Assembly (NCBI GenBank): GCA_963832245.1
Contig: CAWHTG010000004.1
Span: 2,914,001-2,978,000, forward strand
Direction: 5' to 3'
From: JABDBE01 sp963832245
GTDB lineage: Bacteria > Acidobacteriota > Terriglobia > Terriglobales > Acidobacteriaceae
DNA length: 64,000 nt
Below the pieces are notes generated by a model. It was given only the letters and a program-made list of their open reading frames with translations, was not told where the DNA came from and made no database searches. The position numbers and the translations under genes are program-made. Positions 16,702-24,920 of the stretch are shown one piece after another. Position 1 is the stretch's first letter. Every line of letters starts with the position of its first letter.

Positions 16702-17790
16702 ATGCTCTTCATGGCAAATGACGACTCATTGCGTTTCCCGTCGTTCTGGCAACTTCAGTTGATGGGATGGCTGTGCTTATACGTGCTGGTGCTGGTCGCA
16801 TGCATCCCTGATCTTTTGCAAAAACCTGGAGCGCTGCGCGACAACACCCTGGCTGTGGTTTTCATGTTCCTCGGCAGTTGCGTTCTACATCCCGTTTGCC
16901 GATTACTGCTGCGCCGATCGCCTTCGTGGCTCGCTTTCGAGCTCAGGATGTTTGCATGGTCCCTGGTTGTGGGAACCGTGAATGCGATTGCAGCTGAACT
17001 AACAGTGCTGGCTTTCCGCAAAATGGATTGGCCTGATCTGGCGGGGAATTCTGTGCAGTTTTCGGTCGTTCTCTTTCTATGGTGCAGTCTGTACTTCAGT
17101 ATTAAGCAATGGCAGCAAGGAACTCGGGAAAGAGAACGCCTTTTGCGTGCCGAAACCGAGGCCCGCGAGGCACGGCTCAGTGCCTTGCGTTATCAGTTGA
17201 ATCCACACTTTCTATTTAATTCGCTGAATGCGGTTTCCACGCTTGTTCTCGATGGGAATGCTCCCGCGGCAACCCACATGCTGGCCCAAATCGGGGAGCT
17301 TTTGCGCACAAGCCTGGACAACGAAGTGATGCCGGAGGTAACGCTTTCTCAGGAGATGGCGTTTACGCAACGATATCTTGCCATCGAGCAGACCCGGCTG
17401 GGAGAGCGGTTGGAGGTCGATTTGACTATTCCTTCTGACACTCTGGATGCGCTGGTACCCAGCATGTTGCTGCAGCCGCTCGTGGAGAATGCCGTCCGCC
17501 ATGGCGTAGTGCCACTGGTTAAAGGGGGAAAAATTACGATCGCGAGTGCGCTTCGAGTTGACCGATTGCAGATTGTCATTGGGAATTCTGGAACGCGAGG
17601 TGGCGAAAAACAAAACGAAAACGGAAATGGAATTGGCTTGAGAAATACCGCCGAACGACTGGATACGCTGTACGGCGAGGACCATTGCTTCACGTTGCAA
17701 TGGCCGGAAGCCGGTGGTTGTGAGGTCATCATCGAGTTGCCTTTCCGAAAAATTGCGCAAAACGTACAGGCAGCAACGTGCGCGCAGTAA
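16702..17790 (+). CDS. LytS/YehU-type sensor histidine kinase
   Basis: About 363 residues. Four N-terminal hydrophobic helices (within residues 10-130) are followed by a short coiled linker. The His_kinase (PF06580) box is RYQLNPHFLFNSLNAVSTL, with the phosphoacceptor His in NPHFLFN, and the HATPase N-box is LQPLVENAVRHGV with a later GNGIGLRNTAERL. The start is ATG 16702 or 16711. The stop overlaps the response regulator start by 13 bases, an obvious two-gene operon. Confidence 0.93.
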   Translation: MLFMANDDSLRFPSFWQLQLMGWLCLYVLVLVACIPDLLQKPGALRDNTLAVVFMFLGSCVLHPVCRLLLRRSPSWLAFELRMFAWSLVVGTVNAIAAELTVLAFRKMDWPDLAGNSVQFSVVLFLWCSLYFSIKQWQQGTRERERLLRAETEAREARLSALRYQLNPHFLFNSLNAVSTLVLDGNAPAATHMLAQIGELLRTSLDNEVMPEVTLSQEMAFTQRYLAIEQTRLGERLEVDLTIPSDTLDALVPSMLLQPLVENAVRHGVVPLVKGGKITIASALRVDRLQIVIGNSGTRGGEKQNENGNGIGLRNTAERLDTLYGEDHCFTLQWPEAGGCEVIIELPFRKIAQNVQAATCAQ

Positions 17791-18536
17791 TTGTGGATGA
17801 TGAGCCGCTGGCACGACGCGGCGTCAGGCTCCGGCTGCAAAAGTTCAAAGATGTCGAAATCGTTGGCGAGTGCGGAGACGGTGCGTCTGCGGTCGGAAAG
17901 ATTCTTGAGCTCTCTCCGGATGTTGTCTTTCTCGATGTGCAAATGCCCGGCATGGACGGGTTTGAAGTTCTCAGGGCTTTGCCGCGCGAGAATCTGCCCT
18001 CCGTCATTTTTCTTACCGCTTACGAGCAGCATGCTTTGCGAGCGTTCGAGGTCCACGCATTAGACTACCTTCTTAAACCGGTCGACGACGAACGCTTTAG
18101 CGCCGCTGTCCAAAGAGCCAGGCAGGTGGGAGATGCTGGTTCCAGGATTCAGATGGCCGAACGAATCTTGCAGATGCTCCAGCACGATTCCGTGCGGTAC
18201 CCATCGCGTTTCCCCGTGCGAATCGGTTCCCGGATTCAGGTCGTGCTTACTGAGGATGTCGAGTGGATCGCGGCAGCGGGAGATTACGCGGAATTGCACG
18301 CTGGCGGGCGATGTCACCTATTGCGCGAGACCATGACTTCCCTTGAAGAGAAACTCGACCCCGCGCAGTTTCTTCGCATTCATCGCTCCCGCATCCTGCG
18401 CGTCAAGTGCATCAGGGAACTTCGATCCATCGACAATCGAGAGTATCTGGTGAAGCTGACTGACGGCTCGGAACACCGCTCCAGCCGAACCTACGCAGAT
18501 CGCCTGGAAAATTGGCTATCCTCCACCAAACCTTGA
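17778..18536 (+). CDS. LytTR-family response regulator
   Basis: 252 residues from GTG 17778. The receiver domain has VDDEP, the phosphoacceptor in VVFLDVQMPGMDG, FLTAYEQHALRAFEVHALDYLLKP. The LytTR DNA-binding domain spans about 145-248 (RIGSRIQVVLTEDVEWIAAAGDYAELH, FLRIHRSRILRVKCI). Partner of the LytS kinase, acting as a transcription factor at direct-repeat promoters. The divergent DUF418 gene is one possible target. Confidence 0.94.
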   Translation: MRAVIVDDEPLARRGVRLRLQKFKDVEIVGECGDGASAVGKILELSPDVVFLDVQMPGMDGFEVLRALPRENLPSVIFLTAYEQHALRAFEVHALDYLLKPVDDERFSAAVQRARQVGDAGSRIQMAERILQMLQHDSVRYPSRFPVRIGSRIQVVLTEDVEWIAAAGDYAELHAGGRCHLLRETMTSLEEKLDPAQFLRIHRSRILRVKCIRELRSIDNREYLVKLTDGSEHRSSRTYADRLENWLSSTKP

Positions 18537-18617
18537 TGGCCAGCAACAATCGGTGAGGGATCAATTCAGCTGAATCGTCGGCAACGGAGAAACTACCCAG
18601 CTGCGAGTTGCGAAACT

Positions 18618-19730
18618 TCACTCGAACTCAAGCATGACAATCTCGGGATTCGATCCCAGCCGCAGCGGTGGTCCCCAGGTTCCGGCTCCGCTTGAAGTGA
18701 AAACCTGCATCTTCCCGATGCGACTTAAGCCATAGACAAACTGCCGGTAAATCCGGCGCGCCATCCAACTCCAGGGTACGAACTGTCCAAGGTGCGTATG
18801 CCCGGATAGCTGCAGGGAAACACCGGCGGCCTCGGCGATCTCCGGATGGTCGGGCGCATGCGTCACTAGAATGCTGGCGCGGTCGCGATCCAGGCGCATC
18901 GCTTGTAGCGCCGACGCAAACTGCCGGTTCTGTCTCGCGTTCCGGTAGGGTACGCCAATAATCTGCAAACCGTCTACTTCCACCTTCTCATTGCTGAGCA
19001 CGCGCACCCCCGCAGCCGCAACGGCACGCAGATATTGGCTGTCGTCCCCAAATTGCTCATGATTTCCCGCCACGAAATAGACGCCTTGTGGCGCGGTCAG
19101 TTGGTTCAATGGCTCGGCTGCTCGTCCCGCGTCGATGGCGGTTCCGTCATACAAGTCGCCAGCGATAAAAATCGCGTGCGGCTCTTCTTTCAAAATCTTC
19201 GCCACCATGCGCCGAAGAAAACTGCCGTTTCGCACATGCCCCAGATGCAGGTCGCTGATCAGCGCCGCTTTTCGACCGTGCCACGCCGTTGGCAAGTTCG
19301 CGAGCCGCACGGTGGTTCGCGTGATCCGTGTCCAGCCTGCATTGAAAACCCCGTATAGTCCGGCCACCGTTGCGACACCGAACAGCAATTCCGCGATGTG
19401 ATGGAAGTTCAAACCCAGGCCGGCCAGCCCTGCAACTCCGAAAATAATCCAGGAGGAAACCGCTGCGAGCAAGAGGAAGCTGAACAAGCCCATCCAAAGC
19501 GCAGCAGCCCTGTAAAATGTGCGCACCGCAGCATTTGTATAGCGCATTGCGAGCAGCGAAGCGGAAACAAAACTCAACGACAAAAAGTCAAGGGCCAGCT
19601 TGATCCAGAGTGCCCCGGGAGTATGGTTCTCGGCAGTCGAAAATGTCCACGTCTGGTAGAGAAAAAGATGTGTCAAACAAAGAACAAACTGAATTATTGC
19701 AATAGGGACGATTAAGCGTTTTCGTTGCAT
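18618..19730 (-). CDS. Membrane-anchored metallophosphoesterase
   Basis: About 370 residues from ATG 19730 with GAGG six bases upstream. Four N-terminal membrane helices, then a calcineurin-like phosphoesterase domain: ISDLHLGHVRN, FIAGDLYDG, YFVAGNHEQFGD, ILVTHAPDHPE and LSGHTHLGQ give the full set of metal ligands. Related to YaeI/YkuE, which act near membrane lipids. Divergent from the TetR gene. Confidence 0.9.
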   Translation of the reverse strand: MQRKRLIVPIAIIQFVLCLTHLFLYQTWTFSTAENHTPGALWIKLALDFLSLSFVSASLLAMRYTNAAVRTFYRAAALWMGLFSFLLLAAVSSWIIFGVAGLAGLGLNFHHIAELLFGVATVAGLYGVFNAGWTRITRTTVRLANLPTAWHGRKAALISDLHLGHVRNGSFLRRMVAKILKEEPHAIFIAGDLYDGTAIDAGRAAEPLNQLTAPQGVYFVAGNHEQFGDDSQYLRAVAAAGVRVLSNEKVEVDGLQIIGVPYRNARQNRQFASALQAMRLDRDRASILVTHAPDHPEIAEAAGVSLQLSGHTHLGQFVPWSWMARRIYRQFVYGLSRIGKMQVFTSSGAGTWGPPLRLGSNPEIVMLEFE

Positions 19731-19805
19731 TTGATTCCTCAAGCTCGCTGGTGCGGTGGATTCACAAGCGATTGTCGAAAGGTCATCACGATGACGTCTT
19801 CTTCT

Positions 19806-19845
19806 CGGTATACCGGATATAGGATGTTGGTATACTCAGTATAGT
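19806..19845. promoter_or_regulatory. Candidate TetR operator and promoter
   Basis: The palindrome CGGTATACCG at 19806-19815 is followed at 19829-19845 by a second GTATAC/GTATA dyad (GGTATACTCAGTATAG). Both carry TATA-type hexamers that could serve as -10 elements for the TetR gene starting at 19849. Placement between divergent genes suggests autoregulation; this is inference. Confidence 0.45.
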
Positions 19846-19848
19846 TGG

Positions 19849-20484
19849 ATGGGTCGCTGGATGAGAAAGGTTCGAGAAAAAAACACAGTCCCCAGGGAAA
19901 GCGGTTCGGCTAAGCCAAATGCCATCGTTCTCGCGGGACTGCAGCTGTTTACCCGGTACGGATATCGCAAGACTTCCATCGACAATATCGCCCAGGCGGC
20001 GCAGGTGGCCAAGCGCACGGTGTACCTGCACTTTGAGAACAAAGCGGCGGTATTTTTGGCAATCCTTGAGTATCTAGGCGACCAGGTGCGGCAGCGGTGC
20101 ACTGCCGCCGAGAACGCGGGTGGCACGGCGGTGGACCGGCTGACTGGGTTGCTCGATGCCTACTTCGGGTTGGGATTCGAGCTCTTCAGCAAATCTGAAC
20201 ACATGCCGGAACTGGAGGAAACTTTCTCAAAGCTGGCGCGGACAAGGATCGGCGATCTGAATGCGGAATATGAGGGGCGGCTCGCGAGGTTCTTGCGATC
20301 ACTTCAAAAGACCCGCGAAATCGCAGGTCCTCCGCAGGGGCTTAGTGTGGAACAGATCATTCACATCGTGGTGCAGGCGGCTGAGGGGGCCAAACACGAC
20401 GCCAAGATACAAGGCGATCGGAAGGCACTGGAACGGCGCTTGCGGGAGTTAGCGACACTTGCTATTGCGGCAATGAAAAAGTAA
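19849..20484 (+). CDS. TetR family transcriptional regulator
   Basis: 211 residues. Helix-turn-helix at about 25-70: AIVLAGLQLFTRYGYRKTSIDNIAQAAQVAKRTVYLHFENKAAVFLAIL, the standard TetR N-terminal domain, followed by an alpha-helical ligand/dimer domain. ATG 19849 or the in-frame ATG 19861 may start it; no clear ribosome site is present. It precedes a Gly/Lys-rich exported protein. Confidence 0.9.
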   Translation: MGRWMRKVREKNTVPRESGSAKPNAIVLAGLQLFTRYGYRKTSIDNIAQAAQVAKRTVYLHFENKAAVFLAILEYLGDQVRQRCTAAENAGGTAVDRLTGLLDAYFGLGFELFSKSEHMPELEETFSKLARTRIGDLNAEYEGRLARFLRSLQKTREIAGPPQGLSVEQIIHIVVQAAEGAKHDAKIQGDRKALERRLRELATLAIAAMKK

Positions 20485-20604
20485 GGGAATGCGGCATCCT
20501 GCTGGTAGCGAACCATCTTTCCGATGAAACGTGCCACATGCCAACTGCATCTTTAAAAGCAGGCGCCCACCGTGCTATCCAAATTCATTCGCAGGAGAAT
20601 AGAA

Positions 20605-21048
20605 ATGAAAATTAAGGCTAAATCCCTCTCGATTTTTGTGGCGGCCTGCATCTTGGTTTTCTTGAGTTTGCCCGCATTTGCAGGCCCCGCGAATCCAGGC
20701 CAGGATCAAGGAACCGCGCAAACCCAATCCGTGGAGAAGGGCAAGAAGGCTGAGCCTGGCCCCGGCAAGGAAATCGGCAAGGGTGGTGCGGACATTGGCA
20801 AAGGCACAGGCAAGGGGGCGGAGAGCCTGGGCAAAGGCACTGCCGGAGCCGCTGGCAATCTCGTGACCCTGCACCCGGGCAAAGCCGCCACTGATCTCGG
20901 TAAAGGCGCTGGCGGCGCTGGCAAAGACGTCGGAGTCGGCGCTGGCAAAGGCGCGGCCAAGATTGGCAAGGGAAGCGCCAAGGGGATTGGGAAACTGGGT
21001 AAGAAGCTGGTGGGCAAAGGCGGCAAGAAAAAGGAAGCCGATGAATAA
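20605..21048 (+). CDS. Exported Gly/Lys-rich low-complexity protein
   Basis: 147 residues from ATG 20605 with AGGAG upstream. A signal peptide (SLSIFVAACILVFLSLPAFA) precedes a mature chain built almost wholly of imperfect G-K-G repeats: IGKGGADIGKGTGKGAESLGKG, LGKGAGGAGKDVGVGAGKGAAKIGKG, ending KKLVGKGGKKKEADE. It is highly basic with a short acidic tail. Similar short proteins occur in acidobacteria but no function is known to me; nucleic-acid, polymer or surface binding is possible. Confidence 0.75.
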   Translation: MKIKAKSLSIFVAACILVFLSLPAFAGPANPGQDQGTAQTQSVEKGKKAEPGPGKEIGKGGADIGKGTGKGAESLGKGTAGAAGNLVTLHPGKAATDLGKGAGGAGKDVGVGAGKGAAKIGKGSAKGIGKLGKKLVGKGGKKKEADE

Positions 21049-21158
21049 GCGGGTTTCGTTCTCTCACCCCATCGTGCCGGCGCGTATTCGCAGTATCGTG
21101 AGATGAAATCTTGGAACGGGACCAGATTTCCGCAGCAATGCCCGGTTTCGTTTCCGAC

Positions 21159-21572
21159 CTAGGTTGATTCGAGAACGTAGCGTGACCTGAGCCCGAGGAG
21201 GCCCCGGTGACCTACCGTGAAAGGCTGGGCCTGCTTGAGCAGTTCTCCGATTTCAGCTTGCAGAGCGAGACACTCTTCCTCACGAAGATCGATGAAGCGA
21301 AAAGGCTGCAAATAGCCCTGCGTGGCCCACATCGGAAACAGCATTGCCGCCTCGCCCCGCACCGTCCGGGGGCCAAGGTGCACGGTCAGCTTAACCCTGA
21401 GTCCTTCGTCGAGGCACGAGGCCAGCTCGAGCAACCCTCCTGTCATCGAAATCCGAAGGGTCTTGCCCCAGAGTTGTCGTCCATTTTCGAGCTGGATGTT
21501 TGCAGAAACTGTTCCCGAGAGATTGACGCGAGGGGCTCGGACTTTTCGTCTTGAGTGGGGGAAGGCGGTCAT
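21159..21572 (-). CDS. PilZ-like domain protein (divergent member)
   Basis: About 138 residues from ATG 21572 (in-frame GTG at 21611 is less likely). An Arg-rich start RRKVRAPRVNLSG and the central LRISMTGGLLELA correspond to the RxxxR and (D/N)xSxxG signatures of PilZ, but the acidic residue before SxxG is replaced, so c-di-GMP binding is uncertain. Divergent from two related genes. Confidence 0.72.
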   Translation of the reverse strand: MTAFPHSRRKVRAPRVNLSGTVSANIQLENGRQLWGKTLRISMTGGLLELASCLDEGLRVKLTVHLGPRTVRGEAAMLFPMWATQGYLQPFRFIDLREEECLALQAEIGELLKQAQPFTVGHRGLLGLRSRYVLEST

Positions 21573-21716
21573 TACGAGTTCAACTATGTCACGCAGCTGG
21601 ATGCGGTGCACATTACGAAAGCAGGGTGCGCAAGGCCGAATACGCCAGATGGAATTCGTACAACATCTTTCGTAATCTCCCGCTCCTGCCGGGTGCGTAA
21701 CATACTGTCATGGAAT

Positions 21717-22226
21717 ATGGACGGCCTCTCCCAACTGCACGCTCCACTGCGCGCCCCCCGAGTTCATCTCGCAGACTTTACTCCGGCGGTGCTTCGATTC
21801 CAGGATGGTCAACGGGCTTCCGGACAACTGAAGGTGCTCTCGGTGAATGGCGGATTGCTTTCCCTGCCTGATCCCATTGATCAGGGCTCTCAGGTGAAGT
21901 TGATGTTCCTCACTCACACCGGCGCCGTAATGGGCGCGGCGGAAATGCTGAGCCCGCTCACCAGCACGCAGCAGCCGTTTCGTTTTGTTTCGCTTCCGGT
22001 GGACGATCGCCAGCGATTGGGAGCGGCCATCCAATCATCCTTAAATGCGAACATCGTGGATCAGGACGCGGCTGAACAAAAGTGGATGGAGAAACTTCGC
22101 GCGGCATCGAGTTGCCAGAGCCGGCCGCGCAAACGGTTTTTTCGGTTCGCCGCTGGAGTAGTCGCTCTGGTAATACTCGGTCTGGGCGGGGCATTCTATC
22201 TTCTCCAGGTGCACCCACTGAAATAG
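21717..22226 (+). CDS. PilZ-like domain protein with C-terminal membrane helix
   Basis: About 169 residues from ATG 21717. APRVHLADFTPAVLRF, LKVLSVNGGLLSLPDPIDQGSQVKLMF and PFRFVSLP parallel the neighbouring PilZ proteins. The C-terminal part is a basic stretch (RPRKRFFRFAAG) and a single membrane helix (VVALVILGLGGAFYLL). The c-di-GMP motif is incomplete. Probably tail-anchored in the inner membrane. Confidence 0.72.
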   Translation: MDGLSQLHAPLRAPRVHLADFTPAVLRFQDGQRASGQLKVLSVNGGLLSLPDPIDQGSQVKLMFLTHTGAVMGAAEMLSPLTSTQQPFRFVSLPVDDRQRLGAAIQSSLNANIVDQDAAEQKWMEKLRAASSCQSRPRKRFFRFAAGVVALVILGLGGAFYLLQVHPLK

Positions 22227-22228
22227 TG

Positions 22229-22786
22229 ATGGCTCCCCCAAACACTCGCCGTTGGCAGCGACATGCAGTGAAGCTACCCGTCCGCATCATTACCCCAAAT
22301 GACGTTTCAGAAATAGTTGTGCCCGGATTGACCACCGAGATTAGCCAGGGAGGGATGGCGCTCTACGGAGGCGTGCCATTGCAGCCCGGCGATCTGATGG
22401 AAGTGGAGTTTCAAACCTCCAAGCGGCTTCGGGTCGCTGCCTCAGTTCGCGATCGCAACGGTTATTATTTCGGGCTGGAATTTCTGGGCCTGCTCCCGAG
22501 CGATAGCGCAGAAAATACCGGACCGGATTTTGCTGAGATGGCTGACGAAAGAGGCAAATCGCTCGACTCGCTCATTGTCCCAGCCGGAGCACCACTGATG
22601 GAAGACCGGCTTCCGTCCCCTCAAGAGGACGAGGCGCTAGCGCTGTTTCTGGAGAAGCATGAAGCGTACCTTCATCAAAAAGAGTTGGAGATCAATCGTC
22701 TGCGCTACGAGATCCAGGAGATCAGACAATCGCGCAGGGAGATTGAGTTGCTGATCCTGCGCCAGGTGCTGGGTCGCTCGGGATAA
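22229..22786 (+). CDS. PilZ domain protein with C-terminal coiled coil
   Basis: About 185 residues from ATG 22229, two bases after the previous stop. RRWQRHAVKLPVRI and TTEISQGGMALYG give the complete PilZ arginine and (D/E)xSxxG motifs, so c-di-GMP binding is likely. After residue 115 the chain becomes helical and charged (LEKHEAYLHQKELEINRLRYEIQEIRQSRREIELL), a coiled coil. Two-gene operon with the membrane PilZ. Confidence 0.82.
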   Translation: MAPPNTRRWQRHAVKLPVRIITPNDVSEIVVPGLTTEISQGGMALYGGVPLQPGDLMEVEFQTSKRLRVAASVRDRNGYYFGLEFLGLLPSDSAENTGPDFAEMADERGKSLDSLIVPAGAPLMEDRLPSPQEDEALALFLEKHEAYLHQKELEINRLRYEIQEIRQSRREIELLILRQVLGRSG

Positions 22787-23097
22787 AACTCACGTCTCAA
22801 AAAGGGCTGGCCAGCCGTTGCTGGTAGAAGGGGTTAGCACAACGGCACGAACCATGACATCCGCGTAAACTCTTCGCCACGCCAGACTCGCAGACTATGG
22901 AGGCGACCGGATTAGACCAAGTTCCGAAGTAGATGGAAGAACTGAAAGCCTGAAACAAGAGTTGCGATGGCCCTCCGTGAACCGGCGGCCCAAGTTCTCA
23001 CCCGCGTGGCGTCCAGCCCCTTTGCATTTCCTCGGTTTTCGGCCACAATATGTGGGCGGGAAGTCTGAAGAGAACCAACGAAAGTTTTTTGTTCTGT
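22787..23097. other. Intergenic stretch
   Basis: No gene supported in 311 bases. The perfect palindrome GGCTGGCCAGCC lies shortly after the PilZ stop but lacks a T run. The promoter of the secreted carboxypeptidase-regulatory-like pair presumably lies here. Confidence 0.4.
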
Positions 23098-24918
23098 ATG
23101 GGCAAGCATCTTCATCCGCGGCGTCCGCTGGGGACCCTTGCCTTCATAGTGCTGCTTTCTGTCTTGTGCGCCAGCCCAAAGCCTGCGGCGCAGAGCTCAC
23201 AGTCCGGAAACAAACAGGCAGATAGTGTTCACGGCATCGTGGTAAACAGCGTGACTCACGAACCTATCGGACGGGCGCTCGTCTATTCCCCCGATAATCA
23301 CTTCGCTACGATGACGGACGGTGACGGACGGTTTGAATTCAACTTCGCGCCGGCAGAGGTCGACAAAAATCAGGGGGACACATCCGAGTCCGCCAACCTC
23401 TCAGGTACGAGCAGGCGTACGCCGTGCACTGACGGTTCCTGTTCCACCTCTTCATATTCTTATCGGCCAAATCCGCTGATGGCTCGAAAGCCCGGGTTCC
23501 TAAACGATCAAAACGGAATCCAGAATCTGCAATCGGAGACGGCAGGTAAGGAAATCACTATCCCGCTTACGCCTGAAGCTCTTGTGGTCGGCCGGGTGGT
23601 GCTTGCCAGCTCCGAAGCTTCCGACAGCATTCAACTGGAGCTCTACCGGCGTCAGGTTCAGGACGGCCGTGCGCATTGGATTCCCGCAGGCTCAACTTCG
23701 TCCCGGTCAAACGGCGAGTTTCGTTTTGCGGAACTCGCGGCAGGCAGTTACAAGCTGCTGACACGGGAGCTGATGGATCGCGATCCTCTGACCTTCGACC
23801 CGCATGGACAACTCTACGGATATCCGCCCATTTATTTTCCCAACGCCACCGACTTCGCAGCCGGGCAAACGATTCAGCTAGCAGCTGGCCAGATTTTCCC
23901 GGCGAATATTTCTGTGGTCCGGCACGCCTATTATCCGGTCAAAGTGGCTGTCGTCCACCTGCCAACCGATTCCGGGATCAATGTCGTCGTGTCTGTGCAG
24001 GGACATCGCGGCCCAGGTTATGCCCTCGACTACAACTTCGAGGAGCGGATGATTGAGGGCAGCCTGCCCAATGGAAACTACACCCTCGAGGCGTCGAGCT
24101 TTGGACCCAATGCCGCGTCCGGATTGTTGAACATTAGCGTCAACGGCGCCACAGTTGAGGGACCCCGGATGATAATGGTCCCGAATGGCTCGATCAGCGT
24201 GAACGTGAAGGAGGAATTCACAGCCAGAGGAGAGACAGGCTCGCAGGATGTGATGATGATTAACGACGATACGGGAATTAAGCGCGGGCCAAGGACCTAT
24301 CTCAATCTGCATTTGGAGCCAGCCGACGATTTTGGCGAGGAAAGAGCCGCGTCGCTGCGTCCTCCCTCCGGCGCTGAGGACGACTCGCTCGCAATCGACG
24401 GCGTCCCACTCGGCCGCTACTGGGTGAGAGCCAATAGCTCTCGGGGATTCGTGGCCTCGATCACTTCCGGTACCACGGACCTGCAGCATCAGCCGCTTGT
24501 CGTCGGCGTGGGCGGATCGAGCGCTCCGATCGAAATAACCATGCGCGACGGCTCAGCCGAAGTCGATGGCACCATCCAGGTCGCAGCCGCATCCTTCGGC
24601 GGAACTGGCGGCACAACGGCTGCACCGAACGGCGCTGCACCTGCATCGCACGAGACATCCACGCATGTGTACTTCGTTCCGCTACCTGATAGCAGCGGAG
24701 AGTTCAGAGATGTCTGGGTATCTCCGGATGGAAAATTCTCTCCCCAGCAGTTCGCTCCGGGCACTTATCGCGTGCTGGCCTTCGATCATCCGGAAGAGAC
24801 GCTGGAATACCGCAATCCCCAAGCGATGCGTGCCTATGACGCGAAGGGACAGTTGCTCCGTTTGGTAGCTGGCCAGAAGGAACATTTGCAGTTGCAATTG
24901 ATCTCGAGCAGCGAGTAA
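23098..24918 (+). CDS. Secreted carboxypeptidase-regulatory-like beta-sandwich protein
   Basis: About 606 residues from ATG 23098 (in-frame ATG 23050 possible). Signal peptide (LGTLAFIVLLSVLCASPKPAAQ). The first mature domain GIVVNSVTHEPIGRALVYSPDNHFATMTDGDGRFEF is a CarboxypepD_reg-like unit, and further beta repeats end with SPDGKFSPQQFAPGTYRVLAFDHPEE. Many such proteins are encoded in acidobacteria, probably on the surface or periplasm. Followed after two bases by a paralogue. Confidence 0.82.
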   Translation: MGKHLHPRRPLGTLAFIVLLSVLCASPKPAAQSSQSGNKQADSVHGIVVNSVTHEPIGRALVYSPDNHFATMTDGDGRFEFNFAPAEVDKNQGDTSESANLSGTSRRTPCTDGSCSTSSYSYRPNPLMARKPGFLNDQNGIQNLQSETAGKEITIPLTPEALVVGRVVLASSEASDSIQLELYRRQVQDGRAHWIPAGSTSSRSNGEFRFAELAAGSYKLLTRELMDRDPLTFDPHGQLYGYPPIYFPNATDFAAGQTIQLAAGQIFPANISVVRHAYYPVKVAVVHLPTDSGINVVVSVQGHRGPGYALDYNFEERMIEGSLPNGNYTLEASSFGPNAASGLLNISVNGATVEGPRMIMVPNGSISVNVKEEFTARGETGSQDVMMINDDTGIKRGPRTYLNLHLEPADDFGEERAASLRPPSGAEDDSLAIDGVPLGRYWVRANSSRGFVASITSGTTDLQHQPLVVGVGGSSAPIEITMRDGSAEVDGTIQVAAASFGGTGGTTAAPNGAAPASHETSTHVYFVPLPDSSGEFRDVWVSPDGKFSPQQFAPGTYRVLAFDHPEETLEYRNPQAMRAYDAKGQLLRLVAGQKEHLQLQLISSSE

Positions 24919-24920
24919 CC

